Assembly: GCF_008364845.1 (NCBI RefSeq)
Contig: NZ_VTTP01000004.1
Coordinates: 186,001 to 250,000 of the forward strand
Direction: 5' to 3'
DNA: 64,000 bases
Origin: Actinotalea subterranea
Lineage (GTDB): Bacteria; Actinomycetota; Actinomycetes; Actinomycetales; Cellulomonadaceae
Shown: positions 55,487-64,000 of the stretch, one piece after another
Layout: each line of letters opens with the position of its first letter
Position numbering within the stretch: position 1 is the stretch's first letter
Position numbers and translations under genes: made by a program
Notes under the pieces: generated by a model
The model's input: only the letters and a program-made list of their open reading frames with translations
What the model was told of the DNA's origin: nothing
The model's database searches: none

Positions 55487-57451
55487 GTGTCCACCCCACC
55501 GTCTCCCGCCGAGCCTGCCCCGGACCGGGACGGGGACCCGGACCGGGCGCACGCAGCCGCGCAGGAGGCGGCGCCCGTCGGAGCCGCGACTGCTGACGCG
55601 TCCACGGACGGCCCCATGCGGGGCGCCACCCCCGGCAACCCCACGGGCGAGCCCACCGGCGGCGCCACCGGTCGGCGTGCGGCCAGGCCGCGGCGGCGCA
55701 CGCGGCGGCGCGTCCTGCTCGTCGTGCTCGCGGTCGTCGTCGTGGTCCTCGCGCTCGCCGGCTGGCTCGCGTGGCGGGGGCTGCAGGTCGTCGACGCCCT
55801 CGAGCAGATCCGGCCCGCCGTCGTGTCCCTCCAGGACGACCTGGCCGCGGGCGACGTCGAGCAGGCGACGACGGCGCTCGGCCCGCTCCAGGAGCAGTCC
55901 GCGCGAGCGACGGCGGCCACCGGGGACCCGGTGTGGCGCGCGGCGTCCCACCTGCCGTGGGTGGGCGCCCAGCTCGGCGCCGTGACCGACGTCGTGGCCG
56001 CGGTCGACCTGCTCGCGACGGACGTCGTGCCCGTGCTCGCGGAGGTCGCCGGCAGCATCGACCCCGAGTCGCTCGCGCCCGTCGACGGCACGGTCGACCT
56101 CGCGCCGCTCGCCGCCGCCGCGCCGCAGCTCCAGCAGGCGTCCGAGGCGGCGACGCGGGCCCAGGGGCTCGTGGACGCGATCGACACGGCGGGCCTCGTC
56201 GAGCCGCTCGCCGACGCCGTCGAGGAGGCCCGCACGTCGCTGCGGGGTGCGACGTCGACCCTCGAGGTCGCGAGCACCGCGGCAACCCTCGTGCCCCCCA
56301 TGCTCGGGGCCGAGGGTGCGCGCACGTACCTGCTGCTGGTGCTCAACCCGGCCGAGCTGCGCAGCACCGGCGGCATCGTCGCCTCGGTCGCGCTCCTCAC
56401 GGCCGACGGCGGCTCGATGTCCCTGAACCGTCAGGTCGCGGCGGGCGACCTGCCCCAGTTCGAGTCCGCGGTGCTGCCGCTGACGGCGGACGAGGAGGCC
56501 GTGCACACCCGGCAGCTCGGGCGCCTGATGCAGAACGTCACGATGACGCCGGACTTCCCGCGCACCGCGGAGCTCGCGGTCGAGCTGTGGGCGCGCACGG
56601 GCGGCGAGCCGGTCGACGGCGTGCTCGCGACGGACCCCGTGACCCTGTCGTACGTGCTGGGGGCGACGGGGCCGGTCGAGTCCCCCGACGGGACCGTCCT
56701 CGACGAGCAGGGTGCGGTGCGCACCCTCCTGTACGACGCGTACGAGCGGTTCCCCGAGAGCCGCGACGCCGACGCGTTCTTCGCGGGTGCGGCGGCCTCC
56801 GTCTTCGACGCGATCTCCTCCGGCCAGGGCGACGCACGGGCCCTCGTGCCGGCGCTCGTGCAGGCGGCCTCCGAGCGGCGCGTCGCCGTCTGGTCGGCGC
56901 ACCCGGACGAGCAGGGGCTCATCGGTGGGACCACGGTGGGCGGCGCGTTCCTCAGCGGTGCCGCGGACGACCGCGCGGGGGTGTTCCTCGACGACGGCAC
57001 GGGCACCAAGCTCGACTACTTCCTCGGCACGGGCGTGGAGGTCCTCTCGGTGACATGCCCGGCGGACGGTGCGCCGGCCACGGCCGTGCTGTCGATCGAC
57101 CTGACGTCCCAGGTGCCTGCCGACCCGTCGACCGTTCCGTCGTACATGACGTGGAACGGATCCGAAGGACCGCCGAGCGGGGCGCTGCAGACCAACGTGA
57201 CCGTCTACGCGCCCGTGGGCGGCGCGCTGGGCGAGGTGCGTGAGGTGCACGACGGGACCGCCGTCGTCGGGGCGTGGCGCGGGCAGGAGGCGGGGCGCGA
57301 CGTCGTCGTCGTCACCTCACGGCTCGACCCCGGCGGTGCCGAGCGCTACGAGGTGGACGTGACCCTCCCGACGGACCAGGAGGGGCTCGCCGTGTGGTCC
57401 ACGCCGACGCTCGCAGGCCCGGGGGCGGTGCCCGCCGCGAGCTGCTCGTAG
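55487..57451 (+). CDS. DUF4012 domain membrane-anchored protein
   Basis: Protein of 654 residues. A disordered Pro/Gly/Asp-rich cytoplasmic N-terminus (1-75) is followed by one membrane span (about 76-98) and a large extracytoplasmic region. It has a helical part (LEQIRPAVVSLQDDLAAGDVEQAT) and the DUF4012 core with ARTYLLLVLNPAELRSTGGIVASVALL, then TPDFPRTAELAVELWARTGGEPVDGVLATDPVTLSYVLGATGPV, which resembles an LCP-like fold. Family members occur in exopolysaccharide clusters and may attach or export polymer. GTG 55487 follows GACGAT by six bases. The 18-base element upstream is shared with ugd. Confidence 0.88.
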   Translation: MSTPPSPAEPAPDRDGDPDRAHAAAQEAAPVGAATADASTDGPMRGATPGNPTGEPTGGATGRRAARPRRRTRRRVLLVVLAVVVVVLALAGWLAWRGLQVVDALEQIRPAVVSLQDDLAAGDVEQATTALGPLQEQSARATAATGDPVWRAASHLPWVGAQLGAVTDVVAAVDLLATDVVPVLAEVAGSIDPESLAPVDGTVDLAPLAAAAPQLQQASEAATRAQGLVDAIDTAGLVEPLADAVEEARTSLRGATSTLEVASTAATLVPPMLGAEGARTYLLLVLNPAELRSTGGIVASVALLTADGGSMSLNRQVAAGDLPQFESAVLPLTADEEAVHTRQLGRLMQNVTMTPDFPRTAELAVELWARTGGEPVDGVLATDPVTLSYVLGATGPVESPDGTVLDEQGAVRTLLYDAYERFPESRDADAFFAGAAASVFDAISSGQGDARALVPALVQAASERRVAVWSAHPDEQGLIGGTTVGGAFLSGAADDRAGVFLDDGTGTKLDYFLGTGVEVLSVTCPADGAPATAVLSIDLTSQVPADPSTVPSYMTWNGSEGPPSGALQTNVTVYAPVGGALGEVREVHDGTAVVGAWRGQEAGRDVVVVTSRLDPGGAERYEVDVTLPTDQEGLAVWSTPTLAGPGAVPAASCS

Positions 57452-57600
57452 GCGCCGCCGCCGACCGGGTGAAAGTTGTCCCCAACCCCCGTTAACCCTC
57501 TCAAAACGGACATCTCGTGACATGATGGACGCGAGGAGTCCCGCCTGCGTGGGTGGCCGTGAGGGCCGCCATGACGTCGGCGCGCGAGAGGGAGACGGAC

Positions 57601-58251
57601 ATGAAGCGAGCACTACGAGCCCTTGTCGGTGCGGCGCTGCTGGTCGGGGGGGTCGTCGGCATCTCGAGCAGTGCGACGGCCGCGCCGGACGACGCGCTGA
57701 CGCCCTGCCAGGAGCTTGAGGCCGGGTACACCCCGAGCGGCATCTGCGACCTGCGGGTCGAGGTCACGCCTGTCTGCGAGGACGGCGACGTACCCGTCCT
57801 GGCCTACAGCGGCGTGGTGCGGGGCACCACGGCCTCGTCGGTGACGATCCGCTGGGTCAACCCGAACGGCGACGACATCGTGATGGCCGACCAGCCGCTG
57901 ACCGGCGAGGTCCGCTGGCCGGGGACGGTCGTCGACGCGAACGGCCGCACCACGGACTGGCCCGGCTGGACCAAGGACGCGAGCGGCACGTGGGTCGAGG
58001 GTGACGAGTTCAGCTGGACCCGGCCCACCGTCCGCGTGGAGTTCACGGTGAACCCGACGGCCACCACCGTCGTGACCTACCCGCCGGCCACCGTCGCGTG
58101 CGGTCCGGCGAACGCAGCGGCCGGTGCGGCAGTGCTGAGCGCGACGGGTGCCACCGTCACGCCGCTGCTCCTCGGCGCGGGCGGCCTGGTCGTCCTCGGC
58201 GGGCTCGCGCTCGTCGTGGCACGCACCCGTCGCACGGCGCACGAGCACTAG
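57601..58251 (+). CDS. LPXTG-like cell-wall-anchored surface protein
   Basis: Exported protein of 216 residues with a signal peptide (KRALRALVGAALLVGGVVGISSSATAAP, cleaved near residue 28), a mature beta-type domain of about 150 residues with four cysteines, and a C-terminal sorting signal: LSATG, a hydrophobic span (TPLLLGAGGLVVLGGLALVVA) and RTRR. LSATG departs from LPXTG but fits the looser actinobacterial class E sortase pattern. No sortase gene is nearby. SD GAGGGAG precedes ATG 57601. The leader holds AAAACGGACAT (57502-57512), the reverse complement of part of the surface-gene motif. A strong terminator follows. Confidence 0.82.
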   Translation: MKRALRALVGAALLVGGVVGISSSATAAPDDALTPCQELEAGYTPSGICDLRVEVTPVCEDGDVPVLAYSGVVRGTTASSVTIRWVNPNGDDIVMADQPLTGEVRWPGTVVDANGRTTDWPGWTKDASGTWVEGDEFSWTRPTVRVEFTVNPTATTVVTYPPATVACGPANAAAGAAVLSATGATVTPLLLGAGGLVVLGGLALVVARTRRTAHEH

Positions 58252-58276
58252 ACCGAACGGCCCGTCCGACCCCTCG

Positions 58277-58318
58277 AGCGCGAGACCACCCGACCGAACC
58301 GTCGGGTGGTCTCGCGCT
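58277..58318 (+). terminator. Terminator after the LPXTG-like gene
   Basis: An 18-bp perfect stem (58277-58294 with 58301-58318) around a CGAACC loop, 25 bases after the stop. The following 190 bases to the convergent MFS gene hold only GAGC-rich sequence with nothing recognised. Confidence 0.93.
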
Positions 58319-58511
58319 TGTCCGCGTCGAGCGCCGGCGGACTCGCTGGGGTGAGCAGGGGCGGCCCCGGAAGAGAGCCGGCTGGGCTGGTCGAGCGGGG
58401 TTCCGCGGGCTGAGCGCAGTGAGCGACGGGGCGCGAGGCGAACGTGAGCAGGGCGAGCGAGGCGAGCCGGGGCTGTTCGGGTGCGTCAGGCGTGCTCGGC
58501 GTGCGTCGTGC

Positions 58512-60940
<2,429 letters not shown>

Positions 60941-61064
60941 CTAGGACCCGGCGGGTGCCCGCCCGGGGGTCGTCCGGACTTCGGCCGGGTGATCATCGGA
61001 CCCTGCCGGGCCGTGCGCCACGTAACCTTGGGCCAGACGGCCCCACGGACGAGGAGCGCCACGC

Positions 61065-61787
61065 GTGAGCGACCTGATCGACACCACCGAGATGTACCTC
61101 CGGACCATCTACGAGCTCGCGGAGGAGGGGATCGTCCCGCTGCGCGCGCGCATCGCGGAGCGTCTCGGGCACTCCGGCCCGACCGTCTCCCAGACTGTCG
61201 CCCGGATGGAGCGCGACGGCCTCGTCGTCGTGAGCGGGGACCGGCACCTGGAGCTCACGGAGGCCGGGCACCTCAAGGCGACCCGGGTCATGCGCAAGCA
61301 CCGCCTCGCGGAGCGTCTGCTCACCGACGTCATCGGCCTCGAGTGGTCCTTCGTGCACGACGAGGCCTGCCGGTGGGAGCACGTCATGAGCGACCGCGTC
61401 GAGCGGCGCCTGGTCGAGCTGCTCGACCACCCCCACCACTCGCCGTACGGCAACCCGATCCCGGGTCTCGCGGAGCTCGGTGAGGCCGGTGACGCGGAGG
61501 GCTTCCTCGACGGCGTGGTCTCGCTCGTCGCGTACGCGCGCGCCGCGGTGATCTCGGACGAGGCGCCCGACGTGGTGGACGCCGTCGTCGCGCGCCTCGG
61601 CGAGCCCCTGCAGACCGACATCGACCTGCTCGAGCGCCTGTCCTCGGCGGGCGTGATGCCCGGGGCGACGGTCACGGTCGAGCGGGGCCAGGGGATCGTC
61701 ACGGTCGGGGCGCCGGGTGCGGACATCGTGCTCGACCTCCCCGAGGACGTCGCGCGGCACATCTTCGTGGTCAACCCGCTCGTCTGA
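61065..61787 (+). CDS. DtxR/IdeR family metal-dependent repressor
   Basis: Iron- or manganese-sensing repressor of 240 residues. Residues 1-73 form the winged helix (DTTEMYLRTIYELAEEG, HSGPTVSQTVARMERDGLV), then a dimerisation domain with metal ligands at the same numbers as diphtheria DtxR: Met10, His79, Glu83, His98, Cys102, Glu105, His106. A C-terminal SH3-like domain follows. With Cys102 present it is more likely iron-responsive than MntR-like. A TAACCT box at 61023-61028 gives a short leader; SD GAGGAG precedes GTG 61065. No clear DtxR box was seen nearby. Confidence 0.93.
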   Translation: MSDLIDTTEMYLRTIYELAEEGIVPLRARIAERLGHSGPTVSQTVARMERDGLVVVSGDRHLELTEAGHLKATRVMRKHRLAERLLTDVIGLEWSFVHDEACRWEHVMSDRVERRLVELLDHPHHSPYGNPIPGLAELGEAGDAEGFLDGVVSLVAYARAAVISDEAPDVVDAVVARLGEPLQTDIDLLERLSSAGVMPGATVTVERGQGIVTVGAPGADIVLDLPEDVARHIFVVNPLV

Positions 61788-61908
61788 GCACCCCCGCGCG
61801 CGGCGCATGACGGGACCTTGGGCCCTGTCAGGTCACGGCCGGGGGCGTCGGAACGCCCGGTTCGACCCGGTCCGGCGGATTTCGCGGCTTCCTGCTCGTG
61901 ACCTGAAC

Positions 61909-61937
61909 GTGACATTGACGCGAACGCTCGGTACTGT
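61909..61937 (+). promoter_or_regulatory. Promoter of the riboswitch-nlpC transcript
   Basis: GTGACA (61909-61914) and TACTGT (61932-61937) are 17 bases apart. Transcription would begin near 61944, about 40 bases before the c-di-AMP aptamer. Confidence 0.6.
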
Positions 61938-61980
61938 CGGCTTGCTTCACGGAACCCTCCTCCGAGAAGCCCTCGGTCGG

Positions 61981-62166
61981 ATCGCCAAGTCCTGCCACCG
62001 TCTGAGGTCCGTACGACTCGCTGGCAGGAGCGGGGGAACCACATCCGGGCACTGGCCGTCTGACGGTCCGGCGCCCTTGGGGTGAAGCCGCGTGAGCACC
62101 GGAGACGGTGTGATCGAGGCCGGGTGATCTCCCACCCGAACCCGACAGCTCACCTCGCAGGCGTTC
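61981..62166 (+). ncRNA. c-di-AMP riboswitch (ydaO/yuaA leader)
   Basis: Conserved blocks in order: stem CCTGCC/GGCAGG (61991-61996 with 62023-62028), AGCGGGGGAACC (62029-62040), TTGGGGTGAA (62077-62086), and CGAACCCGACAGCT then CACCTCGCAGGCG (62137-62163). CGCC at 61983-61986 pairs with GGCG at 62160-62163 to close P1. It sits in the leader of an NlpC/P60 hydrolase gene, a standard actinobacterial target, and the SD GGAGAGG follows P1 almost directly, so ligand binding may mask the ribosome site. Confidence 0.95.
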
Positions 62167-62179
62167 GGAGAGGTACCGC

Positions 62180-62941
62180 GTGACCGTTAGCCCCCAGCGC
62201 GCCCGGCATCGTGCAGCGCGTCGCCCTGTGACCCCGCTCGACGACCTCGCACTCGCTGCCACCGGCAGCCTCGCGACCGTCGGCCGCCGCTCCGCCGTCG
62301 TCGCCGCCTCCGGTGGCCTCGTCATGACGATGGCCCTTCCCGCAGCCGCAGCGCCCGCCGAGGGCCCCGCGAACGCCCTCCCCGCGGTCGACGTCTCGGC
62401 GCTCACCGCCGAGGCGCGTGCCGCACTGGCGACGTCCCCCGTCGTCTCGGTCCCGGTCGACGCGGCCTGGGGCTTCGACGCCCCGGCGATCACGGTCACC
62501 GCGAACCCCGAGCCCGAGCCGGTCGTCACCCGCGCCTCGGCCGCCACGGCCCGGTCCACGACGAGCACGCGTGCCGCCGTCGAGTCGGCCGTCCCGCAGT
62601 CCGTCGCCGGCAACGCGGTCCTCGAGATCGCGGCCCGCTACGTGGGCACCCCGTACGTCTCCGGCGGCACGACGCCCGACGGGTTCGACTGCTCGGGCTT
62701 CACGTCGTACGTGTACGCCCAGCTCGGCATCACGCTGCCGCACAGCTCGGCCGACCAGCGCTACGCGGGCGTCGAGGTCTCCAGGGACCAGGCGCAGCCC
62801 GGTGACCTGATCTGGTCGCCCGGCCACGTGGGCATCTACGCGGGCGGCAACCAGCAGATCGACGCGCCCCGCCCGGGCAAGTCGGTCCAGTTCCGCGACA
62901 TCTGGCAGAGCAACCCGATCTTCATCCGCGTCACCGGCTGA
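62180..62941 (+). CDS. NlpC/P60 family peptidoglycan hydrolase
   Basis: Exported endopeptidase of 253 residues cutting stem peptides of the cell wall. A long basic N-region and a signal span (about 38-60, ending ALPAAAAPA), a Pro/Ala/Thr linker, then the NlpC/P60 domain from about 143: catalytic Cys171 in PDGFDCSGFTSYVYAQLG and His216 in LIWSPGHVGIYAGG. GTG 62180 has GGAGAGG seven bases upstream. The leader contains a c-di-AMP riboswitch; in known cases high c-di-AMP turns such genes off, linking wall cutting to turgor and resuscitation. Confidence 0.95.
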   Translation: MTVSPQRARHRAARRPVTPLDDLALAATGSLATVGRRSAVVAASGGLVMTMALPAAAAPAEGPANALPAVDVSALTAEARAALATSPVVSVPVDAAWGFDAPAITVTANPEPEPVVTRASAATARSTTSTRAAVESAVPQSVAGNAVLEIAARYVGTPYVSGGTTPDGFDCSGFTSYVYAQLGITLPHSSADQRYAGVEVSRDQAQPGDLIWSPGHVGIYAGGNQQIDAPRPGKSVQFRDIWQSNPIFIRVTG

Positions 62942-62954
62942 CGCCACGGATGAT

Positions 62955-62988
62955 CGACGGCCCCGGACCACACGGTCCGGGGCCGTCG
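62955..62988 (+). terminator. Terminator after the NlpC/P60 gene
   Basis: A 15-bp perfect stem, 62955-62969 with 62974-62988, around an ACAC loop, starting 14 bases after the stop. Confidence 0.93.
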
Positions 62989-63104
62989 TCGTCCCAGCGC
63001 GCGTGCGGACGCCGCACGGAGGCGACGCGTACTCTGGCAACGCTGCTCCACCAGCCGGACCTGGCAGCCAGCCGGGCCCGACCGCTCTGGTCAGGGAGAC
63101 TGCC

Positions 63105-63713
63105 GTGCTGATGTCCCGTGAGACCGCCACCGGCGCACGTCACGCCGTGGCAGCACCCGAGGGCGCCCGTCACCCCGTGGATGCCGGACCCACCGGCACC
63201 CCGGTCACGGGCGAGGCCCTGCGCCGTGCGCTGCTCCTCAACGCGAGCCGTGAGCCGTTGTGCGTCGTGAGCGTGCACCGCGCCGTGAGCCTCGTCCTGA
63301 ACGGCAAGGCCGTGGTCCTCGAGTCGGACGGCCGCCTGCTGCGCTCCGAGCGCATGAGCCTGCCTGCGCCGAACGTGCTGTGCCTGACGCGGTACGTGCA
63401 CGTGCCGTACCGGCGCACGGTCCCGCCCACGCGCCGCACCGTGCTGCAGCGGGACGCGTACCGGTGCGCGTACTGCGCGGCGCCCGCGGACACCGTGGAC
63501 CACGTGCACCCGCGGTCCCGCGGTGGCCTGCACGAGTGGACCAACGTGGTCGCGGCGTGCTCGCGGTGCAACCACCGCAAGGCGGACCGGCTGCTGTCGG
63601 AGATCGGGTGGCAGCTCCTGGTGACGCCCGGCGCGCCTCGCGGGACGTCCGCGGTCCTGGCGGCGGCGGTCCGGCCGCACCCGTCCTGGTCGGCGTACCT
63701 GCTGCACGCCTGA
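63105..63713 (+). CDS. HNH endonuclease family protein
   Basis: Protein of 202 residues of the actinobacterial HNH group often annotated as McrA-like. The N-terminal domain contains LLLNASREPLCVVSVHRAVSLVLNGKAVVLE; the C-terminal nuclease has RDAYRCAYCAAPADTVDHVHPRSRGGLHEWTNVVAACSRCNHRKADRL, with two CxxC-type zinc pairs and the His-Asn-His set. It is widely conserved, so a housekeeping DNA role is more likely than restriction, but none is known. GTG 63105 has GGGAG six bases upstream; ATG 63111 is an alternative. TACTCT at 63030-63035 may be its -10. Confidence 0.9.
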   Translation: MLMSRETATGARHAVAAPEGARHPVDAGPTGTPVTGEALRRALLLNASREPLCVVSVHRAVSLVLNGKAVVLESDGRLLRSERMSLPAPNVLCLTRYVHVPYRRTVPPTRRTVLQRDAYRCAYCAAPADTVDHVHPRSRGGLHEWTNVVAACSRCNHRKADRLLSEIGWQLLVTPGAPRGTSAVLAAAVRPHPSWSAYLLHA

Positions 63714-63902
63714 CGGTCCTCGACGGGTGCCGGAAGGGGCGTCTGCTGGGGGACCCCGACGGGTCCCGGCGGGCACGCCGGGGAGCGTCGGCGGCGTCGG
63801 GCGGCACCCTCGGCGGGCCGGCCCGCGCGTCGAACGTCGGACTGTGCCGGTGATCCGGGGCACACTGGGGGTGTCCGAGGAGCTCCGCGGCGGGAGGTAC
63901 AG

Positions 63903-64000
63903 ATGACCCACGACGACGTGGTCCTGGTCGGTGTGGACGGTTCACCGGCGAGCCTGCACGCGGCGGACTGGGCTGCGGCCTTCGCGCGCGCGCACGGCCT
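63903..64000 (+). CDS. Universal stress protein, N-terminal end (partial)
   Basis: Only the first 32 codons are present. MTHDDVVLVGVDGSPASLHAADWAAAFARAH matches the start of UspA domains: strand VVLVGVDGS with the nucleotide-contact Asp, then the helix SxxAxxWA. SD GGGAGG lies seven bases before ATG 63903. The rest lies beyond the window, so ATP-binding residues and the number of domains cannot be judged. The 189 bases before it hold no other gene. Confidence 0.8.
   Translation, partial: MTHDDVVLVGVDGSPASLHAADWAAAFARAHG

Overview
The window is from a very GC-rich Gram-positive actinobacterium. Genes are tightly packed, GTG starts are common, many ATGA/GTGA stop-start overlaps occur, and many genes have a TANNNT-like -10 box only 6-7 bases before the start codon (leaderless mRNAs). 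A stand-alone MsiK-type sugar ATPase, CarD, an actinobacterial SerC, an XPB helicase, WXG100, DUF3263, DUF3027 and DUF2530 proteins, and a c-di-AMP riboswitch before an NlpC/P60 hydrolase point to Micrococcales, most likely a Cellulomonadaceae-like organism. That last step is inference from gene content. The window reads as ordinary chromosome: I found no IS element, prophage or CRISPR array.

Layout. 1-9.6 kb: end of carD, ispD-ispF (isoprenoid MEP pathway), then five genes (EamA exporter/LysR, quinone oxidoreductase, sugar-lactone oxidase/PLP racemase-like) placed before cysS-rlmB. 9.7-14.8 kb (minus strand): DUF4032 kinase-like protein, msiK, trehalose synthesis otsA-otsB. 15-19.3 kb: a membrane Ser/Thr kinase, a small membrane protein, an exported-thiol oxidation pair (DsbA-like plus VKOR) and tRNA-Thr(TGT). 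19.6-23.2 kb: a SipW-type signal peptidase with related exported proteins; the last is preceded by a c-di-GMP-I (GEMM) riboswitch. 23.2-28.9 kb: ung, DUF3263, LytR_C protein, cold-shock protein, FAD oxidoreductase, and groL under two CIRCE operators. 28.9-36.9 kb: small unknowns, WXG100, HD-domain protein, a two-component system, PspA, and a large TPM-domain membrane protein.

37-42.2 kb: glutamine amidotransferase, XPB helicase and its partner. 42.3-49.5 kb: TetR and a divergent membrane protein with a likely operator, then a coupled operon of cold-shock-like protein, DUF3027, a large Hsp90/sacsin-type ATPase and an MFS exporter. 49.6-58.3 kb: DUF2530, VanZ-like, a purine permease, UDP-glucose dehydrogenase, MarR-MFS, DUF4012 and an LPXTG-like surface protein. 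58.5-64 kb: MFS-serC, a DtxR-type metal regulator, an NlpC/P60 hydrolase under a c-di-AMP riboswitch, an HNH nuclease and the start of a universal stress protein. From memory, the 37.9-60.9 kb genes run in an order like Mycobacterium tuberculosis Rv0861c-Rv0884c, and carD-ispD-ispF-cysS-rlmB like Rv3583c-Rv3579c.

Main point of interest: cell-surface functions appear tied to cyclic dinucleotides. A predicted c-di-GMP riboswitch sits before a SipW-class exported protein, next to the SipW operon and a disulfide-forming pair. A near-identical 18-base element precedes both UDP-glucose dehydrogenase and DUF4012, genes expected in extracellular polysaccharide production. A c-di-AMP riboswitch controls wall hydrolysis.
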